From Atrina japonica (taxonomy: Eukaryota; Mollusca; Bivalvia; Pterioida; Pinnidae): a DNA stretch of 64,000 nt. The notes beneath the pieces were generated by a model. It was not told where the DNA came from. It saw only the letters and a list, made by a program, of their open reading frames with translations, and ran no database searches. Of the stretch, positions 45,401 to 57,700 are shown piece after piece. The first letter of the stretch is position 1, and every line of letters begins with the position of its first letter. The position numbers and the translations under genes are program-made. The stretch lies in contig BROG01000299.1 in assembly GCA_030159075.1 (NCBI GenBank), forward strand, positions 631,501 to 695,500. Direction: 5' to 3'.

Positions 45401-48400
45401 TCATAAGAATTGACTCTCGCATGATTCAACAAACATCGACCACGAAGAAGATTCCTGTCTGACCTACTGGAACACTCAACAGCCTCTTTAGTCATGCCTC
45501 TTATCATGTAAAGATCTGCAGCTTTCTCTAGTTGATCTGGAAAATATATTAAGGTAGCTTTATTCCGATTTCAACTTCAAAATTAGGTGAAAAATGACCC
45601 ATTTTGGTCACCTGAATCCTATCTGACCCTAAAAGTCAAAATCATTGTCACCCTCACTATACCTAGGATTGTTACATGTATTTCAGGTATGAAAAGAATA
45701 AGCTAGGCAGTTTTGAGGAGTGGAATGTGTTGAAGGATCAAGTCATGACAACTGACAGTGACTGATTACCAGAGGTCAAAAAGTTCACATAAGTGACCAT
45801 ATATAAAAATAGTTTGTGTGTGATTGCATATATGTACATGGTTGTGTTTGTGTGTGAGTGTATATATGTACATGGTTGTGTTTGTGTGTGAGTGTATATA
45901 TGTACATGGTTGTGTTTGTGTGTGAGTGTATATATGTACATGGTTGTGTTTGTGTGTGAGTGTATATATGTACATGGTTGTGTTTGTGTGTGACTGTATA
46001 TATGTACATGGTTGTGTTTTGTGTGACTGTTATATATGTACATGGTTGTGTTTGTGTGTGACTGTATATATGTACATGGTTGTGTTTGTGTGTGACTGTA
46101 TATATGTACATGGTTGTGTTTGTGTGTGACTGTATATATGTACATGGTTGTGTTTGTGTGTGACTGTATATATGTACATGGTTGTGTTTGTGTGTGACTG
46201 TATATATGTACATGGTTGTGTTTGTGTGTGACTGTATATATGTACATGGTTGTGTTTACTGTATATATGTACATGGTTGTGTTTTTGTGTGATTGACTGG
46301 TTGTGTTTGTGTGTGACTGTATATATGTACATGGTTGTGTTTGTGTGTGACTGTATATATGTACATGGTTGTGTTTGTGTGTGACTGTATATATGTATAT
46401 TTGTGTGTGACATACATGGTTGTGTTTGTGTGTGACTGTATATAAGTACATGGTTGTGTTTGTGTGTGACTGTATATATGTACATGGTTGAGTTTGTGTG
46501 TGACTGTATATATGTACATGGTTGCGTTTGTGTGTGATTGTATATATGTACATGGTTGCATTTGTGTGTGATTGTATATATGTACATGGTTGTGTTTGTG
46601 TGTGATTGTATATATGTACATGGTTGTGTTTGTGTGTGATTGTATATATGTACATGGTTGAGTTTGTGTGTGACTGTATATATGTACTGGTTGTGTGTGT
46701 GATTGTATATATGTACATGGTTGTGTTTGTGTGTGATTGTATATATGTACATGGTTGAGTTTGTGTGTGACTGTATATATGTACATGGTTGTGTTTGTGT
46801 GTGACTGTATATATGTACATGGTTGAGTTTGTGTGTATGTGAGAGAGTTTGTATGTTGCCTGGTGGTGCCCATAAAGTTGTGTTTCTTTAGGTAAGTGAG
46901 TTCCTGTAGGAGAATATATTATTATAAACAAGTACCATTTTCCAGCAGAAGATTGGCTGCTTCTTTGATATAATTTCTTTGTGTCAAGAAATTTTCCCTA
47001 TCCCTCAAATTTGGTAGCCGTTGTAGTGCTGTCATCATTCTCTCTGTATTCTTTGTTTTGTGATAAAGTTCCGCGGATTTAAATCCAAGATGACCTTCAC
47101 TATGATTCTTCCTTGGTGCATTCTCAACAAGAACTTTTGGGATTTCTTCACCTTGTTTTACAAAGTTCTACAAAAAAGGAAAATGAATGATCAGAAATCT
47201 TATTAGAGAGAACCGTTGGTGACAAAGTCACCCCGCATCATTCAAAGTCGCTCACTGTTTGCACATGGCAAAGTTCAAATCAAGTTGCCTTCTACCAATG
47301 CCACTCTTCTGTCATTTTAACAGCTGTGTATATTCGTTTTGTATGGGTTCCATACATAGTTCCTTCGTTAATAAAAAGGTAAATTAATCCTCAAATATCA
47401 AATCCCTGAAGTTTTTGAGACCTTGAAGTCCTGACAAGTAAATAACATTTGAAACCAGAGTGTCTGAACAATGATATATAAACTTCAACATTGCTTGTTG
47501 GAGTATCTGAGAATAGATTAATAGAATCTCACCTGGTTGTGTGGAGTAGATGAGGAAATCTCCACCTGAGTGGTAAGAATTTGGTTGTCCAATATCCAAG
47601 GGTTTCCGAGGGATTGAACTTTCAGGTTCTTACCACGTGGTTTGAGGTATTCCTTTCTTCCTTTCCACGCAACAGACCCATGTATTTTTCTCTCATGCTT
47701 CCACATGTTCAAATAAATATTTATACACATAAATAAAACATTTATTGTAAAATCTGATACAACTTTTAAAGCACTGTATTCTCATCACAGAGAAGTTTCA
47801 CGTTATAAATTATATTGTGACGTCATAGTGCATGAAGGTTGTATACACCTTAGGGTTTAGACAGAGAAATTATGGCTTCTTAACAAAATGGTAGATACCC
47901 CTGACCAAGGTGGGAGAAAAATAAATTCATGCTGCACGTCAGGCATGCCCAAAATAACGATCTTAAGATCCTAACCTTGGAGATTTAACAAAGGCAAGAG
48001 CATGAGGTGTTTGGATAAGTAGATTCTAACTTATCTCATTAACAGTATTTGTATCTATTGCCATGTCAAACCTCTATTTAAAGTATCTATCTACCTCTTT
48101 CAGTATTTTATACCTTGTGAGTGAATCAAATATCATGTCAAACGTCTATTTTCTGGCTCTACCCACCTCATTCAGTATCTATACCTTGTAAGTGTATCTA
48201 CTGCCATGTCAAACCTCTATTTCCAGTATCTACCTACCTCTTTCAGTATTTTGTATCTAATAACTGCATCTATTGCCATGTCAAACCTCTATTTTCTGTC
48301 TTTACCCACCTCATTCAGTATTTATACCTTGCAAGTGTATCTATTGCCATGTCAAACCTGTATGTTCTGTCTCTACCTACCTCAATCAGTATTTATACCC

Positions 48401-49356
48401 TGTGAGTGTATCTATTGCCATGTCAAACCTGTATGTTCTGTCACTACCTACCTCATTCAGTATTTATACCTTGCAAGTGTATCTATTGCCATGTCAAACC
48501 TGTATGTTCTGTCTCTACCTACCTCATTCAGTATTTATACCTTGTGAGTGTATCTATTGCCATGTCAAACCTGTATGTTTTGTCTCTACCTACCTCATTC
48601 AGTATTTATACCTTGTGAGTGTATCTATTGCCATGTCAAACCTCTATTTACCATCATTACCTACCTCTTTCAGTATTTATATCTTGTAAGTGTATCTATT
48701 GCCATGTCAAACCTCTATTTACAGTATCTACCTACCTCTTTCAGTATTTTGTATCGTGTTAGTGTATCTATTGCCATGTCAAACCTCTATTTATAGTATC
48801 TACCTACCTCTTTCAGTATTTTGTATCGTGTTAGTGTATCAATTGCCATGTCGTACATCTCATTTTCATACAGAGTTGTTACAGCCATGTTAAACATTCC
48901 CAGCTGTTCGTAGCACCTGCTGCCATCTATTGGTTTATTCAATTTCCTGTATGTTTCTGCGGCTTTCTGCAGCTAAACAAAACAACCAGAAATTTATACA
49001 TTACAAAATGTCTCAATCAAGGACTTCTTCAACTATATAAGATAAAACAGATCTCTATACATTACAAAATGTCTCAATCAAGGACTTCTTCAACGATATA
49101 AGATAAAACAGATCTCTGTATACTGTATAAGCAGCATTTTTAGTGAGGATTCAATTCTGCTTTATTAGCAGGGTTGTTGAGTTTACTAAAATTGAATATA
49201 TCCCATAATTCATTCCACATCGGAGGTAGGAGTTAGTGGAATCAATGATAACCATAATGAGTAATTAGTGGTCATGTGATTGCGACATTTATCTGATTGT
49301 ACAAATATAGTTACAATTTACTGCTCTGACTGTAGTGATATACTATAATACTATAC

Positions 49357-49422
<66 letters not shown>

Positions 49423-51926
49423 AACATATACTGTATAAATAAATCATGATGTATAGCCTGGTATAAATCAATTTCCTAAATGTATAAGTCATTTTTAAAT
49501 CATAAAATCCCTAAAAATTTTCTAGGACAAAATGCTAAATTTACATCCGACTAAAAATTCCACTTATTCAATTTAAGCTTGTTGTTGTTCCAATATGGGC
49601 CATATTCTGTCATAGAGAGATATCCAAGACCTAAGGCCATGAATGTGAAGAGTTTTCCAATCTCAAAATGTTGACAACTTGGCAAGTTTAGTAACGCAGA
49701 TTAATCCCAGTTAACAGAATTTTCAGGCTTCAGTAAATGAGTTTGTTTTATGGTGCTAAGCCAAACTTTGGTCGATAAAGTCCTTGGCAAAAGAACAATC
49801 ACTACCCCTTTGTATGTCTTAGTACCTGATATAAAAAAAATGCAAGTCAAACACTCTACTGGTCAGGGACCAGTAGTCGGCTATGGTGTTATTTCGTCTT
49901 TAGTGTGTACCTTGACTTCATTTTTTTTCTTCCGTTGGAGAAAATTGTTCATTGTCTTGAGAATTATAAAAAAAAATCTCAAACAAAATGTATTTGTGAA
50001 GCAAAAATGCCCCCAGACCCAGCAAATTTCTATGCTGGCAAATAATATGAGAACTTTTACTATTGCAATATCCAAAAAATTTGACCCCAGCCCACCCCCA
50101 GGGGAATGTGATGTCAGTGAAGTGTGAGCAACCCTTAGAGTCTAAGTTTGGTTAGTGTATCACAATACAAACTTGAAATATTGCACTTTATATGTAAGTG
50201 GGACAGAATTATGGACAGACAGACAGACGGACAATCCAAACACTAGACCGACTGGGGCCATAAAATTGTGTTCTAAATAGCTGAAATCATGCAATAGCCA
50301 GTTACTGGTCCCTGACCAGACCTTTTTCTGATAATTTTGGGAAAATGCCATTGACAACATAATTGTGAATTTTAACATGAATTTGTGTCATATTTGGGGA
50401 AATTGTGGGCACACATGGAAATCTATATGCATTTCCACTTACATTAGTTTTTTTTTCATTCCTGTCATAAGCTCAACATCAAATTGGGAATTTTTCCATC
50501 AGACTGGGAAAAAAACATGTATTTTGCATGGGAATGGGGCCAAAATTAGGCCACATGGATAGTATAGAAAAAGCCCTGCTGACTAGTCACACTACATAAA
50601 TAAATAAAAAGAACATGAGCTTAAAAATTTAGTATAACGAGAGACCAAAAGGACATTTAAGTCACCCTAATCCCTTCCATGGGTGACAACTTTCAATATT
50701 TTGTTAGGAGCCTTCTTTTATTTTTTTATTCTTTGCAACCTTGTGTAATTTGAAACATATCTTAAGGTTAAGGTTTCTTTCAAAAGAACAAATTTTTTCG
50801 CAATGTTTTGGACATATCTTTCAAACCCAAGGGAGCATGAATCATAAAATTCATGATTTCCTTCTCCTTACCTTGGAAATGAGCAATAATATCAGTAAAA
50901 CTAATGGATGCTCCCTGAGGCCGTCCCATTATTTTTAGGACATGTACCAAGTGACCTTGACCTCTCAAAAATGACTTGGATTTTTTCGAAAGTTTTTGTC
51001 CCAATAAACATATTTGTCAAATATGATAAAGTTCTGATGAATGGCTTAAGAGATATGATGTCTTTTCCAGTATTTTGAGGATATTTGCTGAGTGACCTTG
51101 ACCTTTCAAAAATGACCCTTAGTAACCTTTGTCTGAAAGTCTTTGTCCCAAGAAATGATAAAATTATGTTAAAACAGTTTTAAGAGATATGAGCTCAGAC
51201 CTATGGATGGACAGATATGACAGCTACTATATGCTCCCATGAAATTTTTTCAGGGTACATAAATATGTTTAAGTCACAATGTACAGCAGTATACATCAAC
51301 AAAAAGCAATCAATTCAGTTGTCCATGTGACTTATAAAATAAAGAACTTACCTGTCCTAGTTTCTCATACAGGAAGGCTGTCATCTCTTTCTCTCTGGAT
51401 TTCTGTAAACAAAGCACTGCCTTTGAGGGTAGTTCACATTCCAAAAACTTCTCTGATGCTATCAAGTATTCCTCTCTTTGTTTGGATGGATTGTCTTTTA
51501 TTCTAAACATAAACAAAGTGATCAATTACAGGTGATTTTACCATCAATTTCATATAATGTTGCATATCAAAAATTGGTTATGAGTTGATAGGCCATATGT
51601 ATTTAACTGTACCCTGTCATCTGAAGCCCCGGTTATTATCATATTTTGTTTTTCATTCACCAACTTAGTTGACATTGTCTGAAAAACCATGAATACCAAA
51701 TCAGAAAGGAGTTTGATCATTAGTTCATGAGAAGATTTTTAATGATGTATCAATTTTGGTTCTTTTGGCCCCTTGTGGAGCCCCTATAGGTTCTAGCCCC
51801 GTTTGGTCACAATCATTATGTGGCTTCACATTTGTAGTTCCTGCTAAGTTTGGTTAAAATTGAACCATTGCTTCATCAGAAAAAGTAAAAAAGTCCAAAA
51901 TTTGATGAAAAATTAAATATTTTGAC

Positions 51927-51958
<32 letters not shown>

Positions 51959-54900
51959 GGTCCCAACAAATTTCTATGCTGGCAAATAAAATGGCACCAC
52001 CCAACCTCAAGGGGCATATGATGTCAGTGAAGTGTAAGCAACCCTTAGAGGAACTTACATTCCAACTTTACTGCAGTGTTTTTTTTTTCATGTCAATTTG
52101 GGTCCCTTATCCAGACCCATTCCAAACGCCAAATCGTATCTTTCTAGAAAACATTATGTAGGTATAGATGCAGTGGCAAAATGTCACACAATAGCAAGTA
52201 CTATGTCTGTAAGTTGGGCCAAAAGGATGCAAAATCTTGCCAAAAATTTGATGTTCTATTCCGAAAGTCTGCACTCAGTGACGGCAGTTCTACTGGTATT
52301 ACTTCTAACGCCAATGACATGAATGACGAATTAATGGCTTCGTCCGCAGCATCAACATGTACAACTTTAACGATGCCCACAAGTACAAGTAGCGAGTCTA
52401 GGTCGGATCAGTTGGAGTTGGATCAGTTACTGATGTCTATACTGAATGTAGGTCGACTTCAGACTCGGACAATGAGGTTGAGGATGGGCATAATGTCCCA
52501 GTGCCAGACACCAGAGTGTTCTGATCTTCAAAATATGAGAACAGATTCAGCTGGCTGTATCATAATGCAGCTAAAGGTGGGTACTGTTGTAAGATGTGAG
52601 TTATTCAGCCCAATAAAGTCTGGCTCTCGCTCTGTTCTTAACTCATTTACAACTGGAGTGCAATTAATTGTTAAATTGAACGCGTGATTGATTTGTTTTA
52701 AAATATTAAATGCAGGGAAATTAAGCTGTAAATTACCATGCAGTACTGAATAATAGTGATATAGTTAGAATACTGTCAAGTTAGCTTTTTTCAGTTTTAT
52801 AAAAAAAAAAATTTCCAATTCCTATCAAAATCAAGCTATTTTTCCCAATTCCAAGGGACCCAGCCCCATTCCCATACACTGAAAAAAACAACTATGTACT
52901 GTATCACAATCAAAAGTTGAAATATTGCAATGTCCTACATTTTGACCCCACCTCAAGGGCCTGTGATGTCATTGAAGTGTGAGTAATCCGTAGATGAACT
53001 TACAGTCCAAGTTTGCTTACTATATCACAATTAAACTTGAAATATTACACTTTATATGTAAGCGGGACGGAATTATGGACAGAAAACAGACGGACGATCC
53101 AAACATTATATGCCCCCTGGCGGACCTTTCAGGCCGGGGGCATAAAAAGCAGAGAAAATTCAATGCCAGACTTCTGCTGACAAGATATGAGAGTTAATCA
53201 GGGATTTTATGACTGCCTAAATTCTGGGTTCCAGGTCCTAAAAATTGGGAAAACATACAAAACTGTGGTCTAATTAGTGAAATGGTTTCTTAAGTGAGGT
53301 TCTGTACTGATTCAATATTAAGGAAGAGATTTGAAATTCATGGTCTTAATTGTGAGGTGGTGTCGTAAGCGAGGTGGTCTTTAGGCGAGGTTCCACTGTA
53401 ACACCACTTCGATTCTTTATTTTGAAACTCCGTATCAGGCATATTCTGGAGGAAATGCAAGCCATTTTTGCATTGGAATCAAAAATGGCGTAGGAAAATC
53501 CTAATGAACAGAGTTCATCTAGACCACAGGAGTTCACCACAGCATTTACACTCACCTTCACTCATTGTAGTAATTACACCCACCTGAGCTCATCAAAGTA
53601 TTTACACCCACCTGGACTTGTCGGTATTTACACTCACCTTCACTCATTGTAGTAATTACACCCACCTGAGATCAACAAAGTATTTACACCCACCTGAACT
53701 TGTTGGTATTTACACTCACCTTCACTCACTGTAGTAATTACACCCACCTGAGCTCATCAAAGTATTTACACCCACCTGAACTTGTAGGTATTTACACTCA
53801 CCTTCACTCATTGTAGTAATTACACCCACCTGAGCTCATCAAAGTATTTACACCCACCTGAACTTGTCGGTATTTAAACTCACCTGCGCTCATCATAGCG
53901 TATACACTCACCAGAACTCATCAGAGTATTTACACCCACCTGAGCTTGTCAGGGTTAACACTCACCTGAGCTCATCACAGCATGCACTCTCACCTGAGTT
54001 CATCTTAGTAATTACACCCACCTGAGCTCGTCAGTATTTACACCCATCAGACCTCATCATATCAAAATCACTCACCTGTATGCCGTAAGAGCATGCTGAT
54101 GAGCCCTGGCTACACTTGCCATGTATTTATCTCCTCCTCTGTAAAAACACTTTGCCGCCACCTCGTACAAGGAGTGTTTCATAAAGTCTTCTCCTCGACG
54201 GATCCACTCCTGTGGAGTAGATTCTTCCACAAACATTTCTTCACCTGACTCTACAACAAACAATCAAAATATGATGAATTACCAGGACCTCTTATAGGTA
54301 TAAATATCCTCACCCTTGAGGTGCTATACATACCCCCCAAAACGGCCCAGGCATTTATAAAAAGTTAAAAATGTTTAAACATGCACACCACGACACACTC
54401 ATAAACATAACCCACACACACAATCACATACCCACAGATGAATATTCTAGACAAAGTCAGTACAGGCAAAAAGTTACAGATAGTCCGAAAGTTTGACAGA
54501 CAGAAAAACAAATAGAAAGATAAAAAGACACACATACAGACAGAATGACAGAAACATACATACAGAAAAAGACAGACAGACAAATAAACAGACAAACAGA
54601 CAGACAGACAGACAAACAAATGGACAGACAGACAGACAGACAGACAAATAAACAGACAGACAGACAAGTTTTAGATAGTCCGACAGTTTGACAGACAGAA
54701 ATACAAATAGAAAGATAAAAAACACACATTCAGACAGACTGACAGAAACATACATACAGAAAAAGACAGACAGACAAATAAACAGACAAACAGACAGACA
54801 GACAGACAAACAAAAAGCGCTGTGAAAGCAAATTGCCATAATTCTGTCATTAAGAGTGAAAATAAGCAACAATATCATCAAAATATGGAACATATAAATG

Positions 54901-57458
54901 TAATGCAATGTAAAATGTAAAACCTATTGTAAAATCTGCTCCCCCCCAAATTGTGAGCAAACATTTCCCAATTGTGATCACCATGTTGTTCACATTCAGT
55001 AAACAAATAACTGCATAATTCAGTACAATTAAACTGTTAAACAAAAAGTTAAATGAATCAAAATTTATTCCCCCTCTTGATTTCCAGACATAATTTTGGG
55101 GTATAAAAATAAGTAGGAAAACATAGGTTATAAAAGCTTAAGGCCAGGAGTCTTGGTAATTACTGGTCTTGGGCACATAGCCCCCCCCCCCTCCCCCAGA
55201 AGCTATGGATTAAATGTTGCAAAATCCTGTATTCTTGTCAGCAACTAAATGACTAAAACAAAGTCAGATTTTTTTTAAAATATTTTATTTACTCACATTT
55301 GCCGATTTAGGAATAAAACTTGATAGAAGTTGGGGGAGAAATTATCTTCCTAACAACGCCAAGATTGTGAATGTTTTTCCTCAGTTAGTGAAGGAATTTC
55401 CAACTTCCTAGGAGTAGCCTAGTAAGCAGTCATGGTGTCAGGTAGGCCAAAATTCTGCATTAAATGGGCCGTGCCGGTAACATAAACAGGTAAATTCAGC
55501 ACCAAGTTATGCGTTATTTGTACAAGTGCAAAAATTACTCGGTCCCAATATTATATGATGCTGAAATAACATGACCATTCGCTATACATTTTTCACTCCG
55601 TTGTCAACATCTCTGAGCTCAAAATTATTGTGAGAATTTCCATTGAAGACATTCTGATAACTTTCACAGGCTGGCCAGGTTGAATAGTTTTGAACAAAGC
55701 ACCAAGGCCACAGTCATTTTTCTCAACTCCGTGACAGTAATCGGGTTCTACGAATCACCGAAAACAAGCCCAGAACATGTACAAATAAGTACTGAAAACA
55801 TACATTTATGGACCAAAAACGGATATATGACTATATCAATGAAATAAATATTCACTTTGAAAACAAAATTGAAGATTTTCATTTATTACCTTAGTCAAAA
55901 GAAAATTTCTATGGGTAAAATATGGTTTTTATGCCATTACCATTTTTTAAAAAACTTTTTTCAGTTCATACGGAATACTGATCCCGACTTCTCAAATCTT
56001 TTACTTTCAAAAATTATAAAATATGATACCATATTTGTTTTAGTCCGATATTTATAGTTCAGCGATACATGAATAACAAGTCAAGTTTGGTCTACGAACC
56101 TATATGACCTTTAATTTTTTATATGACCTTTCCTTGCTACAAGCGCGTATCTATTGGCTCGGGTGTTTTTTGGTCCATTTACCTGTTTTTTGGTAATTTG
56201 TACGACCGGTCTTTTATATGCTTGACAGTACATACACAACATGAATAAAGTGCATTGAAGATCAAGATTACAGACTGAACCACATCAAACATTTAACAGG
56301 ATTAAATACAGAAATGTATCGCAGTAGAAATGCATATTAACAAAATATATCGGAGACCCATAAAATATATCGGTTCCCTGCTTCCAAAATAGCAGATTTC
56401 CCCTAAATATTGGAAGAAAATCATCACTGAGTCATCAATTATTCTTAGGCCAGTATTTGCTTCTCTATCCAGTACAAAATGAAGGCGAAAAGACAACATC
56501 AGAAACTACAGAATGTTTTCTTGTATTTACCTTCATCTCCAGAGCTTTGAATCCCACGGACAAGTTTTCGAGCTTTGAAATACTCAAACATGGGAGCTCT
56601 TTTCTCCATGTCCTCATCAAATATCCAAACATTGACCCTTGCCCTTGTCACTGCTGTGTACAGATGCTTCAGTTCAGAGTTTAACACTTTATGTTGATTA
56701 GGATCAAAGGTCAAAGGTCGAGGTCTTCCGGGCTGATTCAATATGTCTAGAAAAAGAGAGACAATAAAAAGCTACAAGGTTAGGTGGAACGTTTCATCAT
56801 TGGGACACTGTATAGGGGTATCAGGAATTATGGTACATTTAGACTCACCCAAATCAATAACTGTGAAGTCTGATGTTAAAATTCAGGGATGAAAAATATT
56901 GAATGTAAAATCATTTTTAAATTTGGATTCTTAATTATACAGGCCTTAATTCTGACAGATGTCGTCACTTTGGATGAGTCCAAATGTGTAAAGGAGAATA
57001 TTTTTAAAATTGGCCTAATTTTGGCAGTTTGGGTCCCACCCAAAAGGCCCCAGGGTGTAACAGGATCACAAAATTCTGAATTTGTATTCCCCTTAACCTA
57101 ATAACTCTTTTTACATAATTTGATTATAATTGGCAAAGTAGTTTTCAAGAACTTGAAAATGTTAAATGGCTAATGGACAAAGGATGATACAAAATGCACA
57201 ACAATGGAGGGAGACCAATGAAACAAAGTCATATGAGCTATCAGGTGACCTAAAACTATATGTCATACCATGATTGATTTCCACTAAGCTTTGAGATGCT
57301 GGTTTAGAGGCTGTCTTTGATGTTCCCTTCCTCATCTTACTTTCTGCTATCTTCTCTAGGTAGTCAGTCACCACTCTCCACTCTTTCCCTGCCTGTTAGA
57401 ATTTGGTGCATTGAAATGGTATTATATGATAGTCAAGGAAACTTAGTCATGAAAAGGA

Positions 57459-57550
<92 letters not shown>

Positions 57551-57619
57551 CACAGACAGACAGAGACAGAGAGAGAGACAGACAGACAGAAACAGAGAGA
57601 GAGACAGACAGACAGAAAC

Positions 57620-57700
<81 letters not shown>

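Noticed and set aside
45738..46931. 397-codon minus-strand frame rich in His, Thr and Tyr-Ile
   Set aside because: It lies wholly in the 34-bp minisatellite, all three minus-strand frames are equally open, and the adjoining exon hits a stop 12 bases past its donor, so it cannot be an extension of the gene.
48040..48855. CRISPR-like array of regularly spaced repeats
   Set aside because: Units are contiguous tandem copies of an exon-intron junction with no unique spacers, in a eukaryotic gene.
48121..48893. Chain of plus-strand frames with repeated PCQTCMFCLYLP-like peptides
   Set aside because: They are the antisense of the 71-bp repeat derived from the TRANK1-like exon; the frame rotates because 71 is not a multiple of three.
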